From the IMG/VR virus record IMGVR_UViG_3300020469_000001, positions 41,273 through 105,272 of that record: a stretch of 64,000 nt of DNA. One strand, written 5' to 3'. Within the stretch, counting starts at the first letter, position 1. Each line of letters opens with the position of its first letter. The notes beneath the pieces were generated by a model. It did no database searches. It worked only from the letters and a program-made list of their open reading frames with translations, and had not been told where the DNA came from. This stretch comes from a virus. Shown in pieces: positions 28,335 to 36,498 of the stretch. The position numbers and the translations under genes were made by a program.

Positions 28335-28487
28335 ATGAATGAAAATACAACAAACAAAAAAACTTGTCAGATGTGGAACTCAGAAACACAGTCCTTTGAG
28401 ACTTGGTACTGGGATAACTGCGAACATTGTGATACATTAGTAGACCACAAAACAGGCGAGTGTAAACAATATAAGTGCTGGATATAA
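28335..28487 (+). CDS. Small Cys/Trp-rich protein (leaderless)
   Basis: 50 residues with CxxC-like cysteines: TCQMWNSETQ, DNCEHCDTLV, GECKQYKC. Probably a small zinc-binding domain. No family recognised. Confidence 0.6.
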   Translation: MNENTTNKKTCQMWNSETQSFETWYWDNCEHCDTLVDHKTGECKQYKCWI

Positions 28488-28488
28488 T

Positions 28489-29085
28489 ATGAATTTATTT
28501 TACTTAGACGAAGATTTAGACAAGTGTGCTGAATACCATGTGGATAAACACATAGTAAAGATGCCACTTGAAGCTGCACAGCTTTTGTGTACTGCTGTCT
28601 GGGTAGACCATGTACTTGGCTTTGTTCCCCGTGCTTTGAACAAAGAAGAAAGTAAAATCCTCAACGAGGAGAAAGCAAAAATCAAAGACTTACCAATGGA
28701 AGAGAGACCATTGACACCTTACTTACCAATGATGTACAACCATCCTTGCACAATATGGACTAGGTCATCTCTTGACAACTTTGAATGGACTCATTGTTAT
28801 GCAAATGCACTAAATGACGAGTATCATTATCGTTATGGTAAGCAACACAAGTCGATAGTAGAAGTAGTAAACAAACTGCCTGAGCCAAAGAATATGGAGC
28901 GTCTAGGACAGACTCCATTCGGAATGGCTATGCCAGATGAGTTGAAAGACGAAGCGGATGTTGTAGGCAGTTATCGACTCTATTATCACACAGACAAGGC
29001 GACATTCGCCAAGTGGTCACACCGAGACAAACCCCATTGGTGGGATGAAGGTCTCGCATGGTATGACCAACGGATAACAAGATGA
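28489..29085 (+). CDS. Pyrimidine-dimer-glycosylase-like phage protein
   Basis: 198 residues. LFYLDEDLDKCAEYHVDKHIVKMPLEAAQLLCT followed by NHPCTIWTRSSLDNFEW matches phage proteins with the 'D.....Y.CDKHVVKM..EtaQlL' motif, sometimes annotated as pyrimidine dimer DNA glycosylases (endonuclease V-like). True DenV homology is remote; DNA-repair function is only suggested. Confidence 0.65.
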   Translation: MNLFYLDEDLDKCAEYHVDKHIVKMPLEAAQLLCTAVWVDHVLGFVPRALNKEESKILNEEKAKIKDLPMEERPLTPYLPMMYNHPCTIWTRSSLDNFEWTHCYANALNDEYHYRYGKQHKSIVEVVNKLPEPKNMERLGQTPFGMAMPDELKDEADVVGSYRLYYHTDKATFAKWSHRDKPHWWDEGLAWYDQRITR

Positions 29086-29276
29086 TTAAAGTAGAAAGCG
29101 AAGGCTATACCTTTACATTTAATGACGGAACAACAGAAGAACAACAGCAAGAAGCAATCAAAAGACATCTAGCAAAGAGCAGATGGTTTAGACCGATTGT
29201 TATGCACAAGAAAGATGGCAATATTGTACATCTAGGAAATGGAGTAAGAAAACATGGCAAAAGACATACCTCTTGA
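29082..29276 (+). CDS. Small hypothetical protein
   Basis: 64 residues; beta start (IKVESEGYTFTFNDGTTEEQQQ) and basic end (HGKRHTS). Overlaps neighbours by 4 and 23 nt. Confidence 0.55.
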   Translation: MIKVESEGYTFTFNDGTTEEQQQEAIKRHLAKSRWFRPIVMHKKDGNIVHLGNGVRKHGKRHTS

Positions 29277-29469
29277 TGTATTATTGGGAGTCAAAAAAGA
29301 ACCTATAAATACTATGGAACATAGAGATATGATTCGTGTAAATCTAAACAAACAAAGAGAAGTCACCGAGCAAGAAATTTCTTTGCTTCAGGGTCAATTA
29401 GACTCTAAGAAAGAATACCTTGCAAAGATAGAGGGCGGACTTGATGTACTTGATGAATTAAGCAAGTGA
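29254..29469 (+). CDS. Small coiled-coil protein
   Basis: 71 residues; VNLNKQREVTEQEISLLQGQLDSKKEYLAKIEGGLDVLDEL is a long amphipathic helix resembling generic phage coiled-coil accessory proteins. Confidence 0.6.
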   Translation: MAKDIPLDVLLGVKKEPINTMEHRDMIRVNLNKQREVTEQEISLLQGQLDSKKEYLAKIEGGLDVLDELSK

Positions 29470-30092
29470 TAGTAATAAAGGACGATTTTTACGCTTACCC
29501 AGACGAGGTCAGAAAAGAAGCCTTGTCTATGTTTTTTAGACCAGGGCGCAGGGAACGAAGAACTATGTTTCCAGGGCGTCGCACTAAGTCATCCTTCAGT
29601 AATGAGAACTTCATTTATTGTAGGAATAGGTGGGAGAATATGCTTAACGCAAAAATGCAATATTTTCCTAGAAGAAATAGTAATACAGCTTTTACATTGT
29701 CAGAGCATGATGATGCAAACTGGAACTGGGTACACCATGACTGTTCAGGATTCTTAGAGAATACTAGCAAAGACATGAGAGGTCAAGCGTACGCAGCAGT
29801 TATATATCTAAGCCCTAACGCAGATGTTAGAAAAGGTACAGGATTATTCCAGTCTATAAAGACAGGAAAAGTACATAAGAATGACGAACTAAGTAAAGGC
29901 AAAGGTATGTTCAAACAAATGTGGAAAGAGGACGGAGAGTTCTTAATGCACACTTATGTTGGGAACATCTATAACAGATGTGTTTTGTACCCTGCACACT
30001 ATTGGCACGCTCCATTCTGTGCGGGATATGGACACGACAAAGCTACTGGACGATTAGTTCAGGTTGGCTTTTTTACGATAAACAAAAAATGA
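29466..30092 (+). CDS. DUF6445-like 2OG-Fe(II) oxygenase
   Basis: 208 residues, GTG start. Begins VIKDDFYAYPDEVRKEALSM; core WNWVHHDCSG (HxD), AAVIYLSPNADVRKGTGLF, then YNRCVLYPAHYWHAPFCAGYG with the distal His and ATGRLVQVGFF with the 2OG Arg. Matches the DUF6445 layout. Function unknown; part of the oxygenase-rich stretch. Confidence 0.75.
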   Translation: MIVIKDDFYAYPDEVRKEALSMFFRPGRRERRTMFPGRRTKSSFSNENFIYCRNRWENMLNAKMQYFPRRNSNTAFTLSEHDDANWNWVHHDCSGFLENTSKDMRGQAYAAVIYLSPNADVRKGTGLFQSIKTGKVHKNDELSKGKGMFKQMWKEDGEFLMHTYVGNIYNRCVLYPAHYWHAPFCAGYGHDKATGRLVQVGFFTINKK

Positions 30093-30406
30093 GTGAGTAC
30101 AACAGCGATAAATTTAACGAACATCAAGTATTAGAAATGCTTGAAGAATACATAATGTCTACCTATGGTAAGCATTACAGTATGAATAAGATACAATCTA
30201 CTGAGTTCGTATTCGATGCAGGACATGGCGAAGGTTTCTGTTTAGGAAACATCATCAAGTATGCACAGAGATATGGCAAGAAAGATGGTAAGAATGTTGA
30301 TGACTTACTCAAAATTTTACATTATGGAATAATTTTATTAGGGGTAGAAATTGAGAACGAAGAAACACGAAAATCTTTCACAAGCAAATATAAGCAAGGT
30401 AATTGA
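30089..30406 (+). CDS. DUF3310-like protein
   Basis: 105 residues from the ATG overlapping the previous stop (ATGA); a frame extending to 29978 is a shadow. GEGFCLGNIIKYAQRYGKKDGKNVDDLLKILHYGIILL is the DUF3310 signature (N-x-x-K-Y-x-x-R-x-x-x-K-x-G ... D-L-x-K-x-x-H-Y). Widespread in phages, function uncertain (a nucleotide-kinase label is sometimes used). Confidence 0.8.
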   Translation: MSEYNSDKFNEHQVLEMLEEYIMSTYGKHYSMNKIQSTEFVFDAGHGEGFCLGNIIKYAQRYGKKDGKNVDDLLKILHYGIILLGVEIENEETRKSFTSKYKQGN

Positions 30407-31010
30407 ATACTTAAACCCTACAGATGGTAGTAAGCCTATCACTAAAAAAGAAGCATGTAGTATACTTAACATAGCTTACAACACAACAAGATTAGGCAAC
30501 ATCATTGCAGAGTTTGAAGAAATGATGGAATTCCGTGCAAGAAGAAAAGCACAGAACAGAGGCAAGGCTGCAACACCAGCAGAGATAAAAGATACAGTAA
30601 AGATGTATCTTGAAGGAGATAATGTAAGTGATATAGCAAAATCGCTATATAGGTCTCCAGCATTTATCAAATCAATAATTGATAAGATAGGTGTGCCACA
30701 AAAGATAGCACACACAGATTACGAAGGCAGACGAAATGCCATGCTACCAGAACAATGTGTAGCAGAAAGTTTCGAACCAAAAGAAAAAATATGGGCAATC
30801 AGACAGAACTATCCTGCAATAGTGCAAAGAGAGTTATCACCTGAAGTTGCCGAACAGCGAGGATTCAAAGTATATCTAGTATATACTATTGAAGCAACAC
30901 AAGACGACCTCGCAAATACATTCTTCCCATACTTAGAGTATGCAGGTAAATATCATTGCCTCGCAGCTTTTGATATGGGTAGTTTAAGACATTTACAAGA
31001 GTACATGTAA
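30351..31010 (+). CDS. HTH DNA-binding protein
   Basis: 219 residues from TTG, overlapping the previous gene by 56 nt. Two HTH-like units: ITKKEACSILNIAYNTTRLGNII and TVKMYLEGDNVSDIAKSLYRSPAFIKSIIDKIG, the second like a homeodomain/SANT-type recognition helix. The C-terminal half is alpha/beta of unknown fold. Likely regulator. Confidence 0.6.
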   Translation: MRTKKHENLSQANISKVIEYLNPTDGSKPITKKEACSILNIAYNTTRLGNIIAEFEEMMEFRARRKAQNRGKAATPAEIKDTVKMYLEGDNVSDIAKSLYRSPAFIKSIIDKIGVPQKIAHTDYEGRRNAMLPEQCVAESFEPKEKIWAIRQNYPAIVQRELSPEVAEQRGFKVYLVYTIEATQDDLANTFFPYLEYAGKYHCLAAFDMGSLRHLQEYM

Positions 31011-31022
31011 AAAGGAATAAAA

Positions 31023-31283
31023 ATGGACGCACTAATGTTAGTGTCGGCATTTTGGATAGCTGGAGTGGGAATGGCAATTTATACACTCTACATTCCAGCA
31101 GTGCAGATAATTGGAAGAATAGATAAGAACAATTTAGGATATAGATATGCTTGGTTAGGCGGGATTGTTTTCGCCTTCTTTTCAGCAGTATCTTTACCTT
31201 TTCTTATACACATAATACTAATAGACAAACATCAGGAAAGATTCCTGAGAGCATTTATACCAGCATATATGGGAGAAAAATAA
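31023..31283 (+). CDS. Membrane protein, two TM helices
   Basis: 86 residues: LMLVSAFWIAGVGMAIYTLYIPAV and WLGGIVFAFFSAVSLPFLIHIILI. Starts after AAGGAATAAAA. No family recognised. Confidence 0.6.
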   Translation: MDALMLVSAFWIAGVGMAIYTLYIPAVQIIGRIDKNNLGYRYAWLGGIVFAFFSAVSLPFLIHIILIDKHQERFLRAFIPAYMGEK

Positions 31284-31486
31284 TGTATAGAGGAAACGCA
31301 TACTACGAAGCATTAAAATTAAAATACTTAGCCGAAATTGCAGAAGCAGAGGCAGTACTAGGAACATACTTTACGAACTCAGTAGGTATTGGGGAACACT
31401 CCGAACTATTACCAGAGTTTGATAAATGGGTAGGTGTACTAGCAGAATCAAAAGATAAGCTAAAAGCATTAGAAGGGTTGCTGTAA
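31283..31486 (+). CDS. Small helical protein
   Basis: 67 residues from the ATG overlapping the upstream stop (TAATG); YYEALKLKYLAEIAEAEAVLGTYFTNSVGIGEHSEL resembles small phage proteins with the 'LK..Ae..eA..tL..Yl...vGIGEHp' pattern, unknown function. Confidence 0.6.
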   Translation: MYRGNAYYEALKLKYLAEIAEAEAVLGTYFTNSVGIGEHSELLPEFDKWVGVLAESKDKLKALEGLL

Positions 31487-31650
31487 TGCACGATATACAA
31501 AAGTGTACTCAAAAACTTATTGCATTAATTGATGCAGTAGAAAGAATAGACAAGGATAACCAAACGACCTTACCTTGGAAACTACAAAACGCAAAAGAGT
31601 TAGCAAGAGAACTAAAGAATGAATCAGAGTTTATTACTTCACTACGATAA
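31486..31650 (+). CDS. Small helical protein
   Basis: 54 residues (IQKCTQKLIALIDAVERIDKDNQ...), TAATG overlap with the preceding gene and 32-nt overlap with the following one. No family recognised. Confidence 0.5.
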   Translation: MHDIQKCTQKLIALIDAVERIDKDNQTTLPWKLQNAKELARELKNESEFITSLR

Positions 31651-31975
31651 CAAAACTATCGGAGTTGTACGAAACCCCTATGAACGAGTAGTTAATCTGT
31701 ATATGGAGAGCTTGGATTATATTGGATTGGATAATTGGATAGCCAAATACCCTCCTGAAAAACAAGTAGTTCTGTATAAGAATTGTGACCACTTAGTTCG
31801 TTTCGAGGCATGGGAAGATGAACTTAAATTTGCAAAACTACATCCAAAAGATACATCAATTTTGAAGGATGAGGAGATAGTACCTATGTGGAATAGGTGG
31901 TATACAATGAAGACTAAAACTTTAGTTTACTCAATATATCGGGAAGATATTTTAACCTACGGTTATAGCTTCTAA
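31619..31975 (+). CDS. Sulfotransferase-like fragment
   Basis: 118 residues. TIGVVRNPYERVVNLYMESLDY matches the 3'-phosphate (PAPS) binding motif of the sulfotransferase_2 family (R-N-P-x-x-R-x-x-S/N-x-Y). The N-terminal 5'-phosphosulfate loop (H-x-P-K-x-G) seen in the 43.1 kb gene is absent, so it is a trimmed, perhaps non-catalytic relative. Confidence 0.6.
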   Translation: MNQSLLLHYDNKTIGVVRNPYERVVNLYMESLDYIGLDNWIAKYPPEKQVVLYKNCDHLVRFEAWEDELKFAKLHPKDTSILKDEEIVPMWNRWYTMKTKTLVYSIYREDILTYGYSF

Positions 31976-31985
31976 AATATAGTTC

Positions 31986-32014
31986 TTGACACAAGGTCAA
32001 AATTCCGTTATAAT
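31986..32014 (+). promoter_or_regulatory. Promoter TTGACA-N17-TATAAT
   Basis: AGTTCTTGACA core. Followed by a 4-codon ORF (32026) whose stop overlaps the start at 32041. Confidence 0.87.
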
Positions 32015-32040
32015 ATATCTATATTATGGAAATAAGCTAA

Positions 32041-32510
32041 TGAGTGACAGATTTTATACGCAACAGCTAGAAGCCACAGGTTGGTGTCCTGGCTACCGCA
32101 ATACTCTAACTCTTAGTGAATTTGAATCAAAATTTGGTAAAACAAAAAGGAGAAAAAGAATGGCTTGGACAGATGAAGCTAAAGCTCAAGCAGTAGAGAT
32201 GTATACTGCGGAAGAACCAACTCCAGACAACAGTATGGAAGTTGTAAAGATGATTGCTGAAGAATTAGGCGAGAGCCCAAATGGTGTCAGAATGATTCTA
32301 ACAAAAGCTGGTGTATATGTAAAGAAAACTCCAGCTGCAAAAAGCAGTGGTGGAACTGGCGGTGGCAGAGTAAATGTCGCAGCTGCTCAAGACGAGTTAG
32401 CAAAAGCTATCTCAGATATGGGTAAAGAAGCCGATACTGCAATCATAAGTAAGCTAACAGGTAAAGCTGCTATGTATTTTGCAACACTAATTAACGAACT
32501 TAACGATTAA
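32041..32510 (+). CDS. Myb/SANT-like HTH protein, family member 3
   Basis: 156 residues from this ATG; an internal ATG at 32161 preceded by AAAAGGAGAAAAAGA could give a 116-residue form. N-terminal RFYTQQLEATGWCPGYRN precedes the HTH WTDEAKAQAVEMYTAEEPTPDNSMEVVKMIAEELGESPNGVRMILTKAGVYVK. A Gly/Ser linker follows, then a C-terminal helix module (AAAQDELAKAISDMGKEADTAIISKLTGKAAMYFATLI). Similar proteins exist in marine phages. Probably an abundant DNA-binding regulator. Confidence 0.72.
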
Positions 32511-32526
32511 TTACCCCTGAATCTTG

Positions 32527-32554
32527 GGGAGGGCAACCTCCCTGAGTATTTTTG
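32527..32554 (+). terminator. Intrinsic terminator
   Basis: GGGAGG-GCAA-CCTCCC (GNRA-type loop) followed by TGAGTATTTTTG; interrupted T-run, so moderate strength. Confidence 0.7.
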
Positions 32555-32630
32555 TATCTAACAGAAATAGCTCGTAAGAACCTTACCATTGATAGGACGC
32601 TAATAGATATTAACCACCTACAAGGAAAGA

Positions 32631-32903
32631 ATGAAAAAGGACGATTTTGTTAGAAAACTAGACGATGCAGGTGATGCAATCGTCACCTACAGAAGTCAAA
32701 ACAGTCGTAGACTAAAGTATAATGTCTGCACTAGTGACTTCGACAATAAATATATACAATCAAAAAAGAATCGAGCTAAGCCGAATCCAAGACAAGTTCT
32801 CTTGTTTTGTTGGGATACTGATTCTTACAGATTATTACAACCTGACAATGTAACTTCTATCGTGCCTTTAGCAGCTATACTAAAAAATGATAGAACTACA
32901 TAA
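32631..32903 (+). CDS. Hypothetical protein, 90 aa
   Basis: FVRKLDDAGDAIVTYRSQNSRRLKYNVCTSDF...PNPRQVLLFCWDTDSYRLLQPDNVTSIVPL: beta-rich, with a WYL-like ending. Similar small proteins occur in marine phages. AAGGAAAGA site. Confidence 0.6.
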   Translation: MKKDDFVRKLDDAGDAIVTYRSQNSRRLKYNVCTSDFDNKYIQSKKNRAKPNPRQVLLFCWDTDSYRLLQPDNVTSIVPLAAILKNDRTT

Positions 32904-33189
32904 CGAAACACCTGTCTACGAAAAGGTTATTCATTATAACGAAGAAAAGAATGAAAAAGTTTATGTTATGATAAACAATTTTCGTGGCACAGAGTATCTA
33001 CACATAAGGAAGTATTATCAAGACTTTGATGAAGAATGGAAACCTACAAGGGAGGGCATTGCCTTACCTATTGATTTGGATAACACTAGAGAACTTTTTG
33101 ACGCATTAGTTGAGATTCTTTCCATATCAGAAGTCAAAGGAGTATTAGAAACACATTTCAAAGAAATACTCGATAAGATTTATTTATAG
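32887..33189 (+). CDS. Hypothetical protein, 100 aa
   Basis: ETPVYEKVIHYNEEKNEKVYVMINNFRGTEYLHIRKYYQDFDEEWKPTREGIALPID: beta-sheet with C-terminal helix. The pattern (YLHIRKYY.D...EW.PT..GI.L) is reminiscent of PC4-like transcriptional coactivator folds, but no firm call. Confidence 0.5.
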   Translation: MIELHNETPVYEKVIHYNEEKNEKVYVMINNFRGTEYLHIRKYYQDFDEEWKPTREGIALPIDLDNTRELFDALVEILSISEVKGVLETHFKEILDKIYL

Positions 33190-33205
33190 TATCAAAAAAT
33201 AATAC

Positions 33206-33234
33206 TTGACACGAACCCAAAAATTCTGTATAAT
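33206..33234 (+). promoter_or_regulatory. Promoter TTGACA-N17-TATAAT, leaderless type
   Basis: -10 ends exactly six bases before the ligase ATG at 33241. Confidence 0.87.
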
Positions 33235-33240
33235 ATACTT

Positions 33241-34182
33241 ATGAATAAAACAGAATACCTAGAATATTGTAATCAGATGTATGCAGAAGGTAATCCTATA
33301 TTGCCTGACGAAGTATACGATAGACTAGTAGAAAATACCGAACTTGAAAGTAAGGTCGGATATGATTCCACAGAAGAACGATTTCAACATCCCTACCCAA
33401 TGTATTCATTACAGAAAGTCTTTGTCGGAGAAGATAAAGAACCAGATTGGGAAATCAAACAACCACATATAATGACTGCCAAGTTGGACGGTGCAGCCGT
33501 GTCTATAACTTATATAGATGGCGTACTGACACAGGCGTTGACTCGTGGTGATGGTAAAGCAGGGCTAGATATTACTGATAAAATGAGATGTATAGTACCA
33601 GAACGATTGGATAATCTTTATGGGGTAAGACAAATTACTGGAGAAGTAGTTGCTCCCAAAAGTATTCCTAACGCTAGAAATTATGCGAGTGGTGCTTTGA
33701 ATCTCAAAGATATAGAAGAATTTAAATCCAGAGATGTAACTTTCATAGCGTATGGTGTTCAGCCATATCCAACCGATAGTTGGGTAGAAGATATGAGAGA
33801 ACTTGTACATAATGGATTTTCAACTGTCACACAAAGTGATTACAGCATGTTCCCTCAGGACGGTAAAGTGGTACGAGTCGACTCTAATAAATATTTTGAA
33901 AAATTAGGCTACACCTCACACCACCCTAGAGGCAGCTTCGCTCTAAAAACTAGACAGGCAGGAGTAGTTACTCGACTCTTAGATGTTGAATGGAATGTCG
34001 GGAAGTCAGGTGCTGTTTCACCAGTAGCAATACTGGAGCCCTGTGTAATCGGTGAGGCGACAGTTAGTAGGGCAACCCTACATAACATGGCGTATATTGA
34101 TGCATTGGAACTAGAGATTGGTTGTGATGTAGAAGTAATACGAAGTGGAGAAATAATACCTAGAATAGTAAAAAGAATATGA
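33241..34182 (+). CDS. ligA: NAD-dependent DNA ligase, N-terminal part (adenylation + OB)
   Basis: 313 residues. Short Ia-like region (YLEYCNQMYAEGNPILPDEVYDRL), nucleophile motif TAKLDGAAVSI with K81, ALTRGDGKAGLDIT, TGEVVAPKSI, and the OB region (VEWNVGKSGAVSPVAILEP, SRATLHN, IIPRIVKRI). It stops right after the OB fold, where bacterial LigA continues into Zn-HhH-BRCT; those domains are a separate gene at 40037. T5-type phages have the same two-subunit ligase. mRNA predicted leaderless. Confidence 0.93.
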   Translation: MNKTEYLEYCNQMYAEGNPILPDEVYDRLVENTELESKVGYDSTEERFQHPYPMYSLQKVFVGEDKEPDWEIKQPHIMTAKLDGAAVSITYIDGVLTQALTRGDGKAGLDITDKMRCIVPERLDNLYGVRQITGEVVAPKSIPNARNYASGALNLKDIEEFKSRDVTFIAYGVQPYPTDSWVEDMRELVHNGFSTVTQSDYSMFPQDGKVVRVDSNKYFEKLGYTSHHPRGSFALKTRQAGVVTRLLDVEWNVGKSGAVSPVAILEPCVIGEATVSRATLHNMAYIDALELEIGCDVEVIRSGEIIPRIVKRI

Positions 34183-34718
34183 CAGTGGATGATTACAGAA
34201 AACTTGGCAATCCTAGAAGGAACGGCTTAGGTTTCATATGGATTATGGATGGAGAGGAAAGATATAATTTCTATCATCCAGAGCTACTGCCTATTGGAGT
34301 ACAACAGTATCACAATCATAGATACAGTTTTATTTCTAAGATTCTTAAAGGTAAGTTCTGCAACAGAAAAGCAGAGTTAGTTGAGGGCAATAAAGAGCTT
34401 TGGGCTATTGACTGCGTTGGAGACAAGAGTAAACTAAAAGGTGGAGAGTCTAAAAAACTGGACAACGGCATTGATATATTTGAAGGAGAAGTAGAGTATC
34501 TAAATGAGGGCGACAGTTACTATATGCACCAAAATGAATATCACATAGCATGGGCAGAGACCCCTGCTATTACGCATCTAGAACAAATGGGCGAACCTAT
34601 ACAAGGTCTAGGAGTGTATCATAGATATGACTATCATCATTGTCCTATCGCAGATTTTAAATTACCACACCATTTATGTTGGGAGATTATTGAGGAGATT
34701 ATAAACCATGGCAAATAA
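34179..34718 (+). CDS. Cupin-like metalloprotein 1
   Basis: 179 residues. QQYHNHRYSFISKILKGKF (HxH on a strand) and GDSYYMHQNEYHIAW give a cupin-type metal site. It is a paralogue in layout of the gene at 36871 (G-L-G-F-I ... YNFYHPEL/WNFYCPDL ... HxH ... CWEII at the end). Function unknown; member of the inter-ligase cluster. ATGA overlap with ligA. Confidence 0.65.
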   Translation: MTVDDYRKLGNPRRNGLGFIWIMDGEERYNFYHPELLPIGVQQYHNHRYSFISKILKGKFCNRKAELVEGNKELWAIDCVGDKSKLKGGESKKLDNGIDIFEGEVEYLNEGDSYYMHQNEYHIAWAETPAITHLEQMGEPIQGLGVYHRYDYHHCPIADFKLPHHLCWEIIEEIINHGK

Positions 34719-35016
34719 AAAAGAAATAATCTTTAGTAAAGAAGAACAAAAAAATAGTAATAGAATTTATAAGAGTGCCACACCAAAACAGACAACTGAT
34801 TGGTATATCAAGTGGGCAGCCTCTGGAGTACTACTTACAGCTATGGTTATTAGGTCGGCAGGAGTATCAAATCTTGCTGATACAATATTATCTTTTATTG
34901 GGTGTTTAGGTTGGTTATTTGTAGCGTTTATCTGGAAGGATAGAGCATTAATACTTTTAAACGGCATAGCTTGTTTCATATTATTAACAGGAATATTCAC
35001 TAAAGTATTGTCATGA
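34708..35016 (+). CDS. Membrane protein, 3 TM segments
   Basis: 102 residues; polar N terminus, then hydrophobic segments from residue 30 (WYIKWAASGVLLTAMVI, LADTILSFIGCLGWLFVAFIW, LILLNGIACFILLTGIF). Resembles small inner-membrane phage proteins; no function known. Confidence 0.6.
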   Translation: MANKKEIIFSKEEQKNSNRIYKSATPKQTTDWYIKWAASGVLLTAMVIRSAGVSNLADTILSFIGCLGWLFVAFIWKDRALILLNGIACFILLTGIFTKVLS

Positions 35017-35780
35017 ACCCCATACTAATCAATATAGATGTATGTGGTATCTGTAACGAATCGTGTAATTATTGCCCGAGGTCATCTTCATATCCAAACA
35101 AAAAAGAATATATGAGTGTAGAACTTTTTACTAAGTTCATAAATGATTGTAAGGATTATACTGGGTTCATCTGTTTTACAGGCAGAGGAGAAAACAGTTT
35201 AAACCCAAAATTCAAGAAACTTGTGGAAATTTTACATTCGAGTGATAGGAAGTATAAGACTAGAATTTTGACAAATGGATATAAACTAAAAGAAAAGTAT
35301 GAATGGTTTAACATGTTTGATTCGCTAATCATCAACTCTTACGAGAGTAAACATCAGATGGAAGCAAGAAAAAAACTTATGCCTCGTGCTACCCACAGGT
35401 ATTGGGATCAAAGTATAGAGCCAGAAGAATGGGGTGAAACACCTATTCAAGTTCAAAATAGAACTGAACTATACGAAAGAATCGCAACAGATAGAAGTGA
35501 AATTAACACACCTTGCATATTACCAGCAAGTAAAGGGTGGATACATCATGACGGAACTATACAGTTATGTTGTAATGATTGGACAGACACAAATGTATAT
35601 GGCAACATTGCACATGATAACTTCTTTGATGTATGGAATAATAATGAAGAACTTATAAAGATAAGAACACAGCTGTTATATGGCAATAGAAGTGCTAATC
35701 CTATATGCACAAATTGTAATAGGAAAGTAACAGATAGAGAGGAGAAAAGAATTGGAAGGCTTAGACAAGTCTATAAATAG
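35013..35780 (+). CDS. Radical SAM protein (SPASM-like)
   Basis: 255 residues. CNESCNYC (C14, C18, C21) is the canonical CX3CX2C [4Fe-4S]-SAM motif; FICFTGRGENSLNPKF and TRILTNGYKL follow the radical SAM barrel. C-terminal cysteines (TPCILPAS, LCCNDW, NPICTNCNR) suggest a SPASM-type auxiliary cluster. The chemistry cannot be predicted. The phage's own IscU/IscA could supply its clusters. Overlaps neighbours by 4 and 29 nt. Confidence 0.88.
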   Translation: MNPILINIDVCGICNESCNYCPRSSSYPNKKEYMSVELFTKFINDCKDYTGFICFTGRGENSLNPKFKKLVEILHSSDRKYKTRILTNGYKLKEKYEWFNMFDSLIINSYESKHQMEARKKLMPRATHRYWDQSIEPEEWGETPIQVQNRTELYERIATDRSEINTPCILPASKGWIHHDGTIQLCCNDWTDTNVYGNIAHDNFFDVWNNNEELIKIRTQLLYGNRSANPICTNCNRKVTDREEKRIGRLRQVYK

Positions 35781-36498
35781 TATAGTAAATGTAAGTGGTG
35801 GGGCTGAGTGCTTTGCTGCTTTGTGGTGGGCAAAAGAAAATGGATTGAAACCAGTAGGATTACATCTATATAATAATCCACACAACCACCCAGCAAAAGA
35901 TGCACAATTACACTATGCTCAGAAACAATGTGATTTTTTCAAGATTCCGTTAGTAGTAGATAGAAATGAGTTACCACAACAAGTAACTCTAGCATTAGCT
36001 GTCAATCAACATATGTCAGCAGCTGCAACTTTATTACTTGGAAACCCAGACAATGATTGGAGATACTTAGTATGGGGAGCAAATGCAGAAGATTCTTTTG
36101 CACAAAGGCTACAATTAAGGTTTCCTATAAGAGCTTACTTGGCTCAAAGGTCATATCAATTAGACCTACATGGAGTATCAGCACAAGAAGTAATGTATGC
36201 TCCTATAAATATATTCCCATTTGAAACACTATATAAATCAGAAGTAGTTTCAATGATAGCAAAGAACTTATGGGACTTTGCAAAACACAACATCTGGTAC
36301 TGTTACCCTCCTGATAGAAAAACAGACCTAGTTAAAAAGATAAAGAAGAAAGATGATGGAGGTTACATTCCATGTGGAGAATGTATAAAATGTATTGAGT
36401 GGAAACACGCAGTACAAGTAGCAAATAAATCAGTTTACAAACAACAAGAAGGAACATTTAAAAAGAAAAAACCAAACCAACAATGGATAGACGAATAG
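35752..36498 (+). CDS. PP-loop ATPase-like protein (QueC-like), altered motif
   Basis: 248 residues, TTG start. SIVNVSGGAECFAALWWAKE is a PP-loop with SGGxDS changed to SGGAEC. A C-terminal IPCGECIKCIEWKHA zinc-like cluster (CxxCxxC, plus an upstream Cys) resembles QueC. QueC makes preQ0; no FolE, QueD or QueE is in the window, so this is a divergent adenylating/ATP-pyrophosphatase enzyme, possibly acting with the adjacent radical SAM and cytidylyltransferase. Confidence 0.65.
   Translation: MEGLDKSINSIVNVSGGAECFAALWWAKENGLKPVGLHLYNNPHNHPAKDAQLHYAQKQCDFFKIPLVVDRNELPQQVTLALAVNQHMSAAATLLLGNPDNDWRYLVWGANAEDSFAQRLQLRFPIRAYLAQRSYQLDLHGVSAQEVMYAPINIFPFETLYKSEVVSMIAKNLWDFAKHNIWYCYPPDRKTDLVKKIKKKDDGGYIPCGECIKCIEWKHAVQVANKSVYKQQEGTFKKKKPNQQWIDE

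Noticed and set aside
35752-36498. Evidence for 7-deazaguanine DNA modification
   Set aside because: Only a QueC-like protein with an altered PP-loop is present; no FolE, QueD, QueE or DpdA homologue is visible in the window.
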